Notes: a model not told the origin generated them from the sequence alone. 19,114 nt of DNA from RBG-16-66-20 sp049651845 (GCA_049651845.1 JBASCW010000163.1:1-19114); one strand, 5' to 3'. Shown: positions 6,961-15,351, counted from the stretch's first letter. Program-made: numbers and translations.

Positions 6961-7967
6961 TGACCGGCGCGTTCGACAGCCTCGATCCGCTCGACCGCCG
7001 GCTGCTGAACGATTTCCAGCGCGGCTTCCCGCTCACGCAGCGGCCGTTCGCCGCGGTCGCGGCGCGCGTGGGCGCGAGCGAGCGCGATGTGCTCGAACGC
7101 TACCGGCGCCTCGCGCAAAGCGGCATCGTCAGCCGCATCGGCGTGGTGTTCCGGCCGAACGCGGCCGGCGCGAGCACGCTGGCGGCGCTGGCGGCGCCCG
7201 CCGAGCGGATCGAGGCCGTCGCGGCCTGGCTGAGCGCGCAACCCGAGGTGAACCACAACTACGAGCGCGAGCACCGCTTCAACCTGTGGTTCGTCCTGAC
7301 TGCGCCGTCGCAGGCGGCGCTCGATGCGTGCGTTGCGCGCATCGAATGCGATGTCGGTCTTCCCATGCTGGTGCTGCCGCTCGAGGAGGAATTCCACATC
7401 GACCTCGGATTCGATCTGCGCACGGGGCGCCGCAGCGGCACCGCGTGCGCGGCCGCGAGCCCCGGCGCCCGCGTGGACGAATTCGCGCGACCGCTGATCG
7501 CGGCACTGCAGGATGGCTTGCCGCTGGTGCGGCAACCCTATGCCGCGCTGGCGCGCGCCGCGGGCACGAGCGCGGGCGAGTTGATGCGCGGCATCGGCCG
7601 CTGGCTCGAACAGGGCGTCGCGCGGCGCGTCGGGGTCGTGGTGCGGCACGGCCGGCTGGGTTTCGAGGCGAACGCGATGGTGGTCTGGGATGCGCCCGAT
7701 GCGTCGCTCGGTCGCATCGGCGCGGCGATCGCCGCCGAGGACTTCGTCACCTTGTGCTACCGGCGCCCGCGCCGGCTGCCGGAGTGGCCGTACAACCTGT
7801 TCTGCATGATCCATGGGCTGGAGCGCGGCGCCGTGCTGCTGCAGGTCGCCGGCCTGCGCGACAGGCTCGGCATCGCGCAGCTGCCCTACGAGGTGCTGTT
7901 CAGCACGCGCTGCTTCAAGCAGCGCGGCGCGCGCTACGCGGCGCAGGGCGAGCTCGCGCATGGATGA
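6960..7967 (+). CDS. nirDL: NirD-NirL fusion, siroheme decarboxylase
   Basis: A 335-residue cytoplasmic protein made of two AsnC/Lrp-like units. The first (about 1-150) has the winged-helix start LDRRLLNDFQRGFPL and the NHNYEREHRFNLWFV motif with H99 and H105. The second (about 165-335) has CYRRPRRLPEWPYNLF. NirDL with NirG and NirH decarboxylates the acetate side chains of siroheme to give 12,18-didecarboxysiroheme. Fusion of NirD and NirL is known in other denitrifiers such as Paracoccus. The start overlaps the nirF stop in an ATGA arrangement and the end overlaps nirG by 8 bases. Despite the Lrp fold these proteins are enzymes rather than DNA-binding regulators. Confidence 0.92.
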   Translation: MTGAFDSLDPLDRRLLNDFQRGFPLTQRPFAAVAARVGASERDVLERYRRLAQSGIVSRIGVVFRPNAAGASTLAALAAPAERIEAVAAWLSAQPEVNHNYEREHRFNLWFVLTAPSQAALDACVARIECDVGLPMLVLPLEEEFHIDLGFDLRTGRRSGTACAAASPGARVDEFARPLIAALQDGLPLVRQPYAALARAAGTSAGELMRGIGRWLEQGVARRVGVVVRHGRLGFEANAMVVWDAPDASLGRIGAAIAAEDFVTLCYRRPRRLPEWPYNLFCMIHGLERGAVLLQVAGLRDRLGIAQLPYEVLFSTRCFKQRGARYAAQGELAHG

Positions 7968-8403
7968 TCTGGATCGGCGCATCGTCACCGCGCTGCAGCG
8001 CGGCATCCCGGTCGTGCCGCGGCCCTTTGCCGCGGCGGCGCGCGACCTCGGCATCGAAGAGGCGGCGCTGATCGGCAGGCTGCAACAGCTGCTCGGGCAG
8101 GGCGCGCTGACGCGCTTCGGTCCGCTCTACAACGCCGACCGTCTGGGCGGCGCATTCACGCTGTGCGCGATGAGCGTCTCGGAGGCGGATTTCGAGCGCG
8201 TCTGCGCGCTGGTCAACGCGCATCCCGAGGTCGCACACAACTATGAGCGCGAGCACCGGCTCAACATGTGGTTCGTGCTGGCGAGCGCGGACGGCGCGCA
8301 GCTTGCCGCGGTGCGCAGGCGCATCGAGGCCGAGACCGGCTACCCGGTCCTGGACCTGCCCAAGCAGGAAGAGTATTTCGTCGGCCTGGAGCTCGCCGCA
8401 TGA
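7960..8403 (+). CDS. nirG: NirG, siroheme decarboxylase subunit
   Basis: A 147-residue AsnC/Lrp-like protein. It starts MDDLDRRIVTALQRGIPVV, like the first half of NirDL, and carries the same HNYEREHRLNMWFV motif, placing it in the NirD/NirG class. It acts with NirH and NirDL in removing two acetate carboxyl groups from siroheme. The ATG lies 8 bases inside the 3' end of nirDL, so translation is coupled. The spacer to nirH is only 13 bases. Confidence 0.9.
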   Translation: MDDLDRRIVTALQRGIPVVPRPFAAAARDLGIEEAALIGRLQQLLGQGALTRFGPLYNADRLGGAFTLCAMSVSEADFERVCALVNAHPEVAHNYEREHRLNMWFVLASADGAQLAAVRRRIEAETGYPVLDLPKQEEYFVGLELAA

Positions 8404-8416
8404 GGGGACCAGGCGC

Positions 8417-8878
8417 ATGACGGACCTGGATCTTGTGCGCGCCACGCAGGCGGGGCTGCCGCTGGTCGCCGAGCCCTATGCGGCGCTCGCCGCCGGGCTC
8501 GGCGTCACCGAGGGCGAGGTCATGGGCCGCCTCAAGGCCATGCTGGCCGACGGCCGGGTGCGGCGCATCGCCGCCGTGCCCAATCACTACGCGCTCGGCT
8601 ACCGCGCCAACGGCATGTCGGTATGGGATGTCGCCGACGCGGCGCTGGGCGAGCTCGGGCCGCGGGTCGGCGCGCTCGCCTTCGTGAGCCATTGCTACCG
8701 CCGGCCGCGCGCGCCGGGCTGGCCCTACAACCTGTTCGCGATGGTGCATGGCCACGACCGCGCCGCGGTCGAGGCGCAGGTCGCGCAGATCGCCGCGCTG
8801 CTCGGCGAGGCCGCGCGCGCGCACGAAATCCTCTACAGCCTGCGCATTCTCAAGAAAACCGGCCTGCGGGTGAGCTGA
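8417..8878 (+). CDS. nirH: NirH, siroheme decarboxylase subunit
   Basis: A 153-residue AsnC/Lrp-like protein of the NirL/NirH class, recognised by CYRRPRAPGWPYNLFAMVHG near residues 93-112, matching the second half of NirDL. It is the partner of NirG in siroheme decarboxylation. The ATG follows a purine-rich AGGGGACCAGG stretch. The stop codon lies one base before the nirJ ATG. Confidence 0.9.
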   Translation: MTDLDLVRATQAGLPLVAEPYAALAAGLGVTEGEVMGRLKAMLADGRVRRIAAVPNHYALGYRANGMSVWDVADAALGELGPRVGALAFVSHCYRRPRAPGWPYNLFAMVHGHDRAAVEAQVAQIAALLGEAARAHEILYSLRILKKTGLRVS

Positions 8879-8879
8879 G

Positions 8880-10088
8880 ATGCTGCGCGTTTCGCAACTG
8901 ATGAAGGAAATCGAACAGCCAGGCGCGGCGGCGGCGCGCAAGGGATCGTCCGGTCCGGTGGTGATCTGGAACCTGATCCGGCGCTGCAATCTGACCTGCA
9001 GGCATTGCTACTCGATTTCGACGGACGTGGATTTCCCGGGAGAGCTTTCCACCGCGGAGGTGTTTGCGGTGATGGACGACCTGAAGGCTTTCGGCGTGCG
9101 CGCGCTGATCCTCTCGGGCGGCGAGCCGCTGCTCCGGCGCGACCTGTTCGAGATCGCCGCGCGCGCCAAGGCGCTCGGCTTCTACGCCGGCCTGTCGACC
9201 AACGGCACGCTGATCGATGCGCCGCTGGCGCGCCGCATCGCCGGCGCCGGCTTCGACTACGTCGGCATCAGCCTGGACGGCCTGGCGCAGACCCACGACC
9301 GCTTCCGCCGCAAGGCGGGCGCCTTCGACGCCTCGCTCGCCGCGCTGCGCCTGTGCCGCGACCAAGGGGTACGGGTCGGGATGCGCTTCACGGTCACCGC
9401 GGACAACGCGGCCGACCTGCCGGCGCTGCTCGGGCTCGCGGAAGACGAGCGCATCGACCGTTTCTACCTCTCGCACCTCAACTATGCCGGGCGCGGCAAC
9501 AGGAACCGCGGCGAGGACGCGCATTTCCAGACCACGCGCCGCATCATGGACCGGTTCTTCGACGCCTGCTGGGAGTACCAGCGCCGCGGCCTCGCCAAGG
9601 AGTTCGTCACCGGCAACAACGACGCCGACGGCGTCTACCTGCTGCTCTGGGCGCGGCGGCGCTTCCCGCAGCACGAAGCGCGGCTGCGCGCCAGGCTCGC
9701 CGAGTGGGGCGGCAATTCCTCCGGCGTCAACGTCGCCAACATCGACAACCTCGGCAACGTGCATCCCGACACGATGTGGTGGAACTACACGCTCGGCAAC
9801 GTGCGCGAGCGAGCCTTCTCGGCGATCTGGCGCGACACCAGCGACCCGGTGATGGCCGGCCTGAAGGCGCACCCGCGGCCGGTCAAGGGGCGCTGCGCCG
9901 CCTGCGCGTACCTGGACGCCTGCGGCGGCAACACGCGCGTGCGCGCCCTGCAGCTCACCGGCGACCCCTGGGAGGAGGACCCGGGCTGCTACCTCACCGA
10001 CGCGGAGATCGGCGTCGCGCCGGGCCGCGAGCGCGTGCCGGTGCTGCCCTACCGCGGCAAGGACACGGTATGGATCCGTTCCGTCTGA
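8880..10088 (+). CDS. nirJ: NirJ, radical SAM heme d1 biosynthesis enzyme
   Basis: A 402-residue radical SAM protein that acts on didecarboxysiroheme, replacing two propionates on the way to the d1 carbonyl groups. The [4Fe-4S]/SAM motif is C36-N-L-T-C40-R-H-C43, followed by the GGEPLL motif. The C-terminal auxiliary cluster region (SPASM-like) has C339, C342, C348 and C370. An unusual feature of this protein set is that nirN begins inside it: the nirN ATG lies 19 bases before the end of nirJ. Confidence 0.93.
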   Translation: MLRVSQLMKEIEQPGAAAARKGSSGPVVIWNLIRRCNLTCRHCYSISTDVDFPGELSTAEVFAVMDDLKAFGVRALILSGGEPLLRRDLFEIAARAKALGFYAGLSTNGTLIDAPLARRIAGAGFDYVGISLDGLAQTHDRFRRKAGAFDASLAALRLCRDQGVRVGMRFTVTADNAADLPALLGLAEDERIDRFYLSHLNYAGRGNRNRGEDAHFQTTRRIMDRFFDACWEYQRRGLAKEFVTGNNDADGVYLLLWARRRFPQHEARLRARLAEWGGNSSGVNVANIDNLGNVHPDTMWWNYTLGNVRERAFSAIWRDTSDPVMAGLKAHPRPVKGRCAACAYLDACGGNTRVRALQLTGDPWEEDPGCYLTDAEIGVAPGRERVPVLPYRGKDTVWIRSV

Positions 10089-11617
10089 CGCTGCTGCTCG
10101 CGGCCGCGCTGCTCGCCGGCAACGGCCTGGCGCAGCCGGCGGCGAACCTCTATGCCGAGCATTGCGCGAGTTGCCACGGCGCCGACCGCCTCGGCGGCAT
10201 GGGCCCGGCGCTGCTGCCCGAGAGCCTCGAGCGCCTGCGGCGCCCCGCCGCGCTGAAGGTGATCGCCGAGGGACGCCACGCCACGCAGATGCCGCGCTTC
10301 GACGACAAGCTGGGCGCCGCGCAGCTCGAGCAGCTCGCCGACTACCTCTACACGAGCCCCGGCAGGCTGCCCGACTGGGGCGAGCGGGAAATCCGCGCCT
10401 CGCGCATCGAGCACCCGGCGGCGAGGCCCGACGCCGCGAAACCGGTGTACGCCGCCAATCCGCTCAACCTGTTCGTGGTCGTCGAGACCGGCGATCATCA
10501 CGCCACCATTCTCGATGGCGACCGGCTGGAGCCGATCCGGCGCTTCGCCACGCGCTACGCCCTGCACGGCGGGCCCAAGTTCTCGCCCGAGGGGCGCTTT
10601 GTCTACTTCGCCTCGCGCGACGGCTGGGTGTCGAAATACGACCTGTGGAACCTGCGCATGGTCGCCGAGGCGCGGGTCGGCATCAACACGCGCAACATCG
10701 CGGTCTCCTCGGACGGCCGCTATGTGATGGCGGCGAACACCCTGCCGCATACGCTGGTCGTGCTCGACGCCGAGCTGCGCTTCATCAAGCTGCTCCCGGT
10801 GCGCGACCAGGCGGGCACGAAGAGCTCGCGCGTCTCGGCGGTCTACGACGCCGCGCCGCGCAAGAGCTTCGTCGCCGCCCTGAAAGACATCCCGGAAGTC
10901 TGGGAGATCAGCTACGACGAGCGCGCCGAGCCGATCCCGGTCGGCCTGGTGCACGACTACCGCTACCGGGAGGGCGCGTTCATCCCCGGCCTGCTCAACC
11001 CGCGCCGCAGCCTGCTCGGCGAGCTGCTGGATGACTTCTTCTTCACGCGCAGCTATGCCGAGCTGCTCGGCGCGGCGCGCGAGGGCGGCAAGGGGCAGGT
11101 CGTGAACCTCGACGTGCGGCGCAAGATCGCCAGCGTCGACGTGCCCGGCATGCCGCACCTCGCCTCCGGCATCACCTGGGACTGGAACGGGCGCAACGTG
11201 CTCGCGACGCCGAACCTGCGCGAGGCGCTGGTCAGCGTCATCGACACCCGCGACTGGAAGGTGCTGCGCCAGATCCCGACGCTGGGGCCGGGGTTCTTCC
11301 TGCGCAGCCACGAGAAGACCCCGTACGCCTGGGTGGACGCGTTCATGAGTCCGCGCAAGGACACGATGCTGGTGATCGACAAGCGCACGCTCGAAGTGGT
11401 CCGCGAGCTGCGCCCGGCGCCCGGCAAGACCACCGCGCACGTCGAGTTCAGCGCCGACGGCCGCTACGCGCTGGTGAGCGTCTGGGAGACGGACGGCGCG
11501 ATCATCGTCTATGATGCGGCGACGCTCGAGGAGGTCAAGCGCCTGCCGATGAACAGGCCCTCGGGCAAGTACAACGTGCACAACAAGATCACTCGGTCGG
11601 ACGGGACGAGCCACTGA
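10070..11617 (+). CDS. nirN: NirN, dihydro-heme d1 dehydrogenase (cytochrome c plus d1-propeller)
   Basis: A 515-residue periplasmic NirS paralogue. Residues 1-22 are a signal peptide ending at LAQP. The cytochrome c domain has C32-A-S-C-H36 and a probable Met ligand M74 in TQMPRF. The rest is the d1-type propeller, ending in PSGKYNVHNKI, parallel to the TGHFNVYNTQ end of NirS. Known NirN proteins introduce the acrylate double bond in the last step of heme d1 synthesis and hand the cofactor to NirS. The start was chosen by the signal peptide and lies within the 3' end of nirJ. The regulator gene begins two bases after the stop. Confidence 0.92.
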   Translation: MDPFRLTLLLAAALLAGNGLAQPAANLYAEHCASCHGADRLGGMGPALLPESLERLRRPAALKVIAEGRHATQMPRFDDKLGAAQLEQLADYLYTSPGRLPDWGEREIRASRIEHPAARPDAAKPVYAANPLNLFVVVETGDHHATILDGDRLEPIRRFATRYALHGGPKFSPEGRFVYFASRDGWVSKYDLWNLRMVAEARVGINTRNIAVSSDGRYVMAANTLPHTLVVLDAELRFIKLLPVRDQAGTKSSRVSAVYDAAPRKSFVAALKDIPEVWEISYDERAEPIPVGLVHDYRYREGAFIPGLLNPRRSLLGELLDDFFFTRSYAELLGAAREGGKGQVVNLDVRRKIASVDVPGMPHLASGITWDWNGRNVLATPNLREALVSVIDTRDWKVLRQIPTLGPGFFLRSHEKTPYAWVDAFMSPRKDTMLVIDKRTLEVVRELRPAPGKTTAHVEFSADGRYALVSVWETDGAIIVYDAATLEEVKRLPMNRPSGKYNVHNKITRSDGTSH

Positions 11618-11618
11618 A

Positions 11619-12320
11619 ATGAGCAACGAGATCACCATGCGCCGCGCGAAGTTCGCCGGCGCCAACGTGCAGGCAATACTGTCCAAGTTGCCGATGTTCA
11701 GCGAAATGAGCCGCGAGGAAATCGACCGCATCGCGGCCTGCACGATGCCGTCGCACGTCGCCAAGGGCGAGGCGGTGTTCCACGCGGGCGATCCCTGCAC
11801 GGGGTTTCACATCGTCGTCTACGGGCAGGTGAAGCTCGGTTTCCATTCGCAGCAGGGCGGCGAGAAAGTGGTCGAGATCATCGGCCCCGGCCAGAGCTTC
11901 GGCGAGGCGCTGATGTTCCTGGAGAAGCCCTACATCGTGTTCGCGCATGCGCTGCAGGACACGATGCTGCTGCACGTGGCCAAGCACTGCGTGTTCAGCG
12001 AGCTCGAGCGCGACCCGGCGTTCAGCCGCAAGATGCTCTCGGGGCTGTCGCGCCGGCTGCACGGCCTGGTGAAGGACGTCGAGGCCTACTCGCTGCGCTC
12101 CAGCGCCGAGCGCGTCATCGGCTACCTGCTGCGCGACGAGGAGGCGCCGGCCGAAGTGGAGCTGTCGGCGGGAAAAAGCGTGGTCGCCTCGCGCCTGAAC
12201 ATGACGCCGGAGCACTTTTCGCGCGTGCTGCACGACCTGGCCGCGGCCGGCCTGATCCGGGTCGACGGCCGGCTGGTGCGCATCCTGGACATCGAGGGCC
12301 TGCGCAGCTATCGCGTCTGA
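11619..12320 (+). CDS. dnr: Crp/Fnr-family regulator, Dnr/NnrR-like
   Basis: A 233-residue transcription factor: a cyclic-nucleotide-binding-like sensor domain (about 20-130), a long dimer helix and a C-terminal helix-turn-helix (about 185-212) with recognition helix TPEHFSRVLHDL; the E and SR are those that read TTGAT half-sites in FNR-type proteins. The only cysteines are C41, C60 and C124, so the N-terminal Fe-S cysteine cluster of FNR is absent and O2 sensing by that route is unlikely. The usual reading for this class is NO sensing through heme. The gene follows nirN by one base and is probably translated from the nir mRNA, so it may amplify its own operon. Targets are probably the FNR-like boxes in this window. 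The symbol is by class and not by proven orthology. Confidence 0.83.
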   Translation: MSNEITMRRAKFAGANVQAILSKLPMFSEMSREEIDRIAACTMPSHVAKGEAVFHAGDPCTGFHIVVYGQVKLGFHSQQGGEKVVEIIGPGQSFGEALMFLEKPYIVFAHALQDTMLLHVAKHCVFSELERDPAFSRKMLSGLSRRLHGLVKDVEAYSLRSSAERVIGYLLRDEEAPAEVELSAGKSVVASRLNMTPEHFSRVLHDLAAAGLIRVDGRLVRILDIEGLRSYRV

Positions 12321-12347
12321 GCGCGAGCTCGGGAGCGCGCGCATTAT

Positions 12348-12361
12348 TTGATCCAGATCAG
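12348..12361 (+). promoter_or_regulatory. FNR/Dnr-type box before ubiU
   Basis: TTGAT-CCAG-ATCAG has one mismatch to the consensus. The centre is 41.5 bases upstream of the GTG start of ubiU. It gives the ubiUVT genes a promoter of their own although the upstream operon ends only 75 bases before. Confidence 0.75.
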
Positions 12362-12383
12362 GCACGGCCTGCCGCGCTGCCTC

Positions 12384-12389
12384 TAGCAT
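12384..12389 (+). promoter_or_regulatory. -10 element TAGCAT of ubiU
   Basis: The same TAGCAT hexamer as before the flavin oxidoreductase gene, 22 bases after the box and 6 bases before the GTG. No ribosome site lies between, so transcription should start on or next to the start codon. Confidence 0.5.
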
Positions 12390-12395
12390 CCGCCG

Positions 12396-13391
12396 GTGGA
12401 ACTCGTCTGTCCCGCCGGCAGCCTGCCGGCGCTCAAGGCCGCGGTCGACAACGGCGCCGACTGGGTCTACCTGGGCCTGCGCGACAGCACCAATGCGCGC
12501 AATTTCGCCGGCCTGAACTTCGACGAGGCGGCGCTCGCCGAGGGCCTGGCCTATGCGCACTCGCGCCGCCGCAGGGTGCTGCTCGCGCTGAACACCTACC
12601 CGCAGGCCGTGAACTGGGCGCGCTGGACCCGCGCCGTCGATCTCGCCGCCGCGCGGGGCGTGGACGCGATCATCGTCGCCGACCTGGGGCTGCTCGACTA
12701 CGCGCACCGCACGCACCCGCGGCTCGAGCTGCATCTTTCGGTGCAGGGCTCGGCGACCAGCCACGAGGCGATCAACTTCTACCACCGGCGCTTCGGCGTG
12801 CGCCGCGCGGTGCTGCCGCGCGTGCTGTCGCTCGCGCAGGTGGAGAACGTGGTGCGCCAGACGCCGGTCGAAATCGAGGTGTTCGGCTTCGGCGGGCTGT
12901 GCGTGATGGTCGAGGGGCGCTGCGCGCTCTCGGCCTACGCCTGCGGCGACTCGCCCAACACCATGGGCGCCTGCTCGCCGGGGCGCGCGGTGCGCTGGGA
13001 AGAAACGCCGGCAGGCCTGGAGTCGCGCCTGAACGGCGTGCTCATCGACCGCTACGCGCCCGGCGAGCGCGCCGCCTACCCCACGCTGTGCAAGGGCCGC
13101 TTCGAGGCCGACGGCGCGACCTACTACGCGATCGAGGAGCCGGCGAGCCTGAACACGATCGAGCTGCTGCCCGAGTTCCTGCGCATGGGCGTGCGCGCGG
13201 TGAAGATCGAGGGGCGCCAGCGCAGCCCGGCCTACGTGGCGCAGGTGACCCGGGTCTGGCGCCATGCGATCGACACGGCGCTGGTCGACGGCGAGCGCTT
13301 CGTGCCGCGCGCGGCCTGGATGGCCGAGCTCAACCGCCATGCCGAGGGCAGCCAGCACACGCTCGGCGCCTTCTCGCGGCCGTGGAAATGA
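12396..13391 (+). CDS. ubiU: UbiU, O2-independent ubiquinone hydroxylation protein (U32 family)
   Basis: A 331-residue peptidase-U32-family protein. With UbiV it forms an Fe-S complex that adds the ring hydroxyls of ubiquinone without O2, using prephenate as the oxygen source in the characterised system. The four cluster cysteines are at residues 169, 176, 193 and 232, the same positions and spacing known for Escherichia coli UbiU. The start is GTG with no Shine-Dalgarno, placed by homology (MELVCPAGSLPALKAAVDNG) and by the promoter spacing. The stop overlaps the ubiV start in an ATGA. Older databases may call it a collagenase-like protease. Confidence 0.93.
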   Translation: MELVCPAGSLPALKAAVDNGADWVYLGLRDSTNARNFAGLNFDEAALAEGLAYAHSRRRRVLLALNTYPQAVNWARWTRAVDLAAARGVDAIIVADLGLLDYAHRTHPRLELHLSVQGSATSHEAINFYHRRFGVRRAVLPRVLSLAQVENVVRQTPVEIEVFGFGGLCVMVEGRCALSAYACGDSPNTMGACSPGRAVRWEETPAGLESRLNGVLIDRYAPGERAAYPTLCKGRFEADGATYYAIEEPASLNTIELLPEFLRMGVRAVKIEGRQRSPAYVAQVTRVWRHAIDTALVDGERFVPRAAWMAELNRHAEGSQHTLGAFSRPWK

Positions 13392-14242
13392 AGATCTCGC
13401 TCGGGCCCTTGCTCTACTACTGGCCGCGCACCGCGGTGCTGGAGTTCTACACCGCGATCGCGGACTCGGCGGCCGACATCGTCTACCTGGGCGAAGTGGT
13501 CTGCTCGCGCCGGCAGGAGATGCGCTTCGACGACTGGCTCGAGCTGGCGGACGTGCTCGCGGCGCGCGGCAAGGAGGTGGTGCTGTGCACGCAGGCGCTC
13601 ACCGAAGGCGCGGGAGACCTGAAGCTCGTGCGCAAGGTGGCGCTGAACGGCAAGCATCGCGTAGAGGCAAACGACATGGGCGCGGTGAGCCTGCTTGCCG
13701 GTGCCGAGGGCTGGGTCGCGGGGCCGCATCTCAACCTTTACAACCCGCAGTCGCTCGGCCTGCTCATGGAACTCGGCGCCACGCGCTGGGTGGCGCCGGT
13801 CGAGGTGACACGCGACATCGCCCGAAGCGTGAGCGCGGCGCACCCGGTCGAAGCCGAAGTGTTCGCCCACGGGCGGCTGCCGCTCGCTTTCTCGGCGCGC
13901 TGCTTCACGGCGCGGCGCTACAACCTGCAGAAGGAGCAGTGCGAGTACCGCTGCCTTGGCTTCCCGGACGGCATGCCGCTCAAGACGCGCGAGGGCGAGC
14001 CGTTCCTCACGATCAACGGGGTGCAGACCCAATCCGGGCTGGTCTACGACCTGACGCGCGAGCTCGCGTCGCTGCGCGAATCCGGCGTGTCGATCCTGCG
14101 CGTCAGCCCCCAGTCCGCGGGTACGCTCGAAGCGATCGCAGCGCTGCGCGGCGCGCTGGACGGCGGCCCCCCGGACCTGCCGCAGCACGACCACTGCAAT
14201 GGCTTCTGGCACGGCCGGCCGGGGCTGGAGCGCGCGGCGTGA
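13388..14242 (+). CDS. ubiV: UbiV, O2-independent ubiquinone hydroxylation protein (U32 family)
   Basis: A 284-residue partner of UbiU. The cysteines that bind its [4Fe-4S] cluster are recognisable as C39, C172, C185 and C189; the 13- and 4-residue spacings of the last three match the E. coli protein. The N-terminus MKISLGPLLYYWPR is typical. It starts within the ubiU stop and ends within the ubiT start, so the three proteins should be made in fixed proportion. Confidence 0.93.
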   Translation: MKISLGPLLYYWPRTAVLEFYTAIADSAADIVYLGEVVCSRRQEMRFDDWLELADVLAARGKEVVLCTQALTEGAGDLKLVRKVALNGKHRVEANDMGAVSLLAGAEGWVAGPHLNLYNPQSLGLLMELGATRWVAPVEVTRDIARSVSAAHPVEAEVFAHGRLPLAFSARCFTARRYNLQKEQCEYRCLGFPDGMPLKTREGEPFLTINGVQTQSGLVYDLTRELASLRESGVSILRVSPQSAGTLEAIAALRGALDGGPPDLPQHDHCNGFWHGRPGLERAA

Positions 14243-14640
14243 GGCTCCTGCAACTGCTGCCCGAGGCGCCGCCGGCGCACGCACTCGCGCTCGCCCTGAA
14301 CGCAGGCATCTGCCTGGGTCTCGTTTCCCGCGACGCGCTCGAGCCGCTGCAGCGCAAGATGGTGTCGCTCGAGGCGAGCGACCTCGGCACACGCGTCCGG
14401 GTGGCCTACGACGCGGGGTGTTTCAGGGCTTACGCGGGCAGCGCGGCACCCGATCTCACGATCCGCTCCACCGTTTCCGGGTTCCTCGCGCTCGCGCTGA
14501 GGCGCGAGGACCCCGACACGCTGTTCTTCACGCGCCGGCTGGTGATGACCGGCGACACCGAGCTGGGGCTGATCGTGAAGAACCTGCTCGACGCGATCGA
14601 TTGGTCGCGCCTGCCGCTGCCGCGCTCCTTTGACAAGTGA
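14239..14640 (+). CDS. ubiT: UbiT, SCP2-domain accessory factor of anaerobic ubiquinone synthesis
   Basis: A 133-residue SCP2 sterol-carrier-like protein, which binds the hydrophobic ubiquinone intermediates for UbiU and UbiV. The fold signature is the run DLTIRSTVSGFLALA followed by DTLFFTRRLVMTGDTELGL, which is typical of UbiT. The GTG start overlaps the ubiV stop by 3 bases. It closes the three-gene unit; the next gene belongs to a toxin-antitoxin pair. Confidence 0.88.
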   Translation: MRLLQLLPEAPPAHALALALNAGICLGLVSRDALEPLQRKMVSLEASDLGTRVRVAYDAGCFRAYAGSAAPDLTIRSTVSGFLALALRREDPDTLFFTRRLVMTGDTELGLIVKNLLDAIDWSRLPLPRSFDK

Positions 14641-14686
14641 TGCCTTATTTAGGAAAATGCATCAACGACTTAATACGTCATCAAAT

Positions 14687-14914
14687 ATGCGTACCACCAT
14701 CACCATCGAAGACGATGCGTTTGCCACCGCCAGCACTTACGCCCGGGCGCGGGCGCTCAAGCTGGGGCAGGCGGTGTCGGAGTTGATTCGCCAGGGCAGC
14801 GCACAGAAACTGCCCATCAGACAAAAGGACGGCGTCTGGGTATTTGACCTGCCGCGCGGCACGCCGCGTGTGACGGCGCGGCAAGTACAGCAACTACTCG
14901 ACGAATCGGCGTGA
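14687..14914 (+). CDS. vapB: VapB-type antitoxin
   Basis: A 75-residue protein starting MRTTITIEDDAFATASTYAR, a ribbon-helix-helix type DNA-binding start usual in VapB-like antitoxins. The C-terminal part (residues 45-75), with DGVWVFDLPRG, would wrap the toxin. An upstream in-frame start at 14630 would add 19 residues unlike the family; the ATG at 14687 fits better. The AT-rich 46 bases before it contrast with the surroundings and may hold the promoter, but I see no clear operator. It overlaps vapC by 4 bases. Confidence 0.75.
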   Translation: MRTTITIEDDAFATASTYARARALKLGQAVSELIRQGSAQKLPIRQKDGVWVFDLPRGTPRVTARQVQQLLDESA

Positions 14915-15351
14915 GCCATCTGCTCGATGCCAACGCTCTGATCGCGCTGGGCTGGCCCACGCACGAGCACCATTCGCGCATGATTCGCTGGTTCCGCCAG
15001 CATGCCCGCGCTGGGTGGGCGAGCACGGCACTCACGCAATCAGCTTTCGTGCGCATCGTGTCCCAGCCGGCGTTCTCGGGCCGATCCATCGCCGTCAGCG
15101 AGGTTGCGGAGCTCCTGTTGCGCAATACGGCGCATCCCAAACACCGGCTGGTGGCGCTGGACTTCGGTTTTGCCGATGTCTGGACCGCCTGCACCGGCGG
15201 GATTCTCGGGCACCGGCAGGTCACCGATGCGTGGCTGCTGACGGCCGCCATCCGCAGCGGCATGAAGCTGCTCACTTTCGACGCCGGCATCGTGCATCTG
15301 CTGGCGAACGCGCAGGAGCGCAGCAAGTACGTAACGGTATTGAATCCCTGA
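14911..15351 (+). CDS. vapC: VapC-type PIN-domain toxin, ribonuclease
   Basis: A 146-residue PIN-domain protein. The acidic residues expected to hold the metal are D6 in HLLDANALIAL, D106 in VTDAWLLTAA and D124 in LTFDAGI, with an internal Glu (SEVAELLL region) as the fourth candidate. VapC toxins cut tRNA or rRNA until bound by their antitoxin. The GTG start overlaps the vapB stop. The PIN fold is intact and of normal length, so the pair may be functional. Confidence 0.82.
   Translation: MSHLLDANALIALGWPTHEHHSRMIRWFRQHARAGWASTALTQSAFVRIVSQPAFSGRSIAVSEVAELLLRNTAHPKHRLVALDFGFADVWTACTGGILGHRQVTDAWLLTAAIRSGMKLLTFDAGIVHLLANAQERSKYVTVLNP

Noticed and set aside
6960..8878. nirDL, nirG and nirH as Lrp/AsnC transcription regulators
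   Set aside because: The fold is similar, but the NYEREH and CYRRPR...WPYNLF motifs and operon position identify siroheme decarboxylases.
11589..13358. Long minus-strand frame opposite dnr and ubiU
   Set aside because: Shadow of strongly supported genes; no motif, signal peptide or ribosome site.
12396..14242. ubiU and ubiV as U32 collagenase-type proteases
   Set aside because: Cysteine positions and the adjoining SCP2 gene identify the anaerobic ubiquinone proteins.
14673..14687. TTAATACGTCATCAA upstream of vapB as an FNR-like site
   Set aside because: The spacer is five bases instead of four and one half-site is weak; it adjoins a toxin-antitoxin start and not a respiratory gene.
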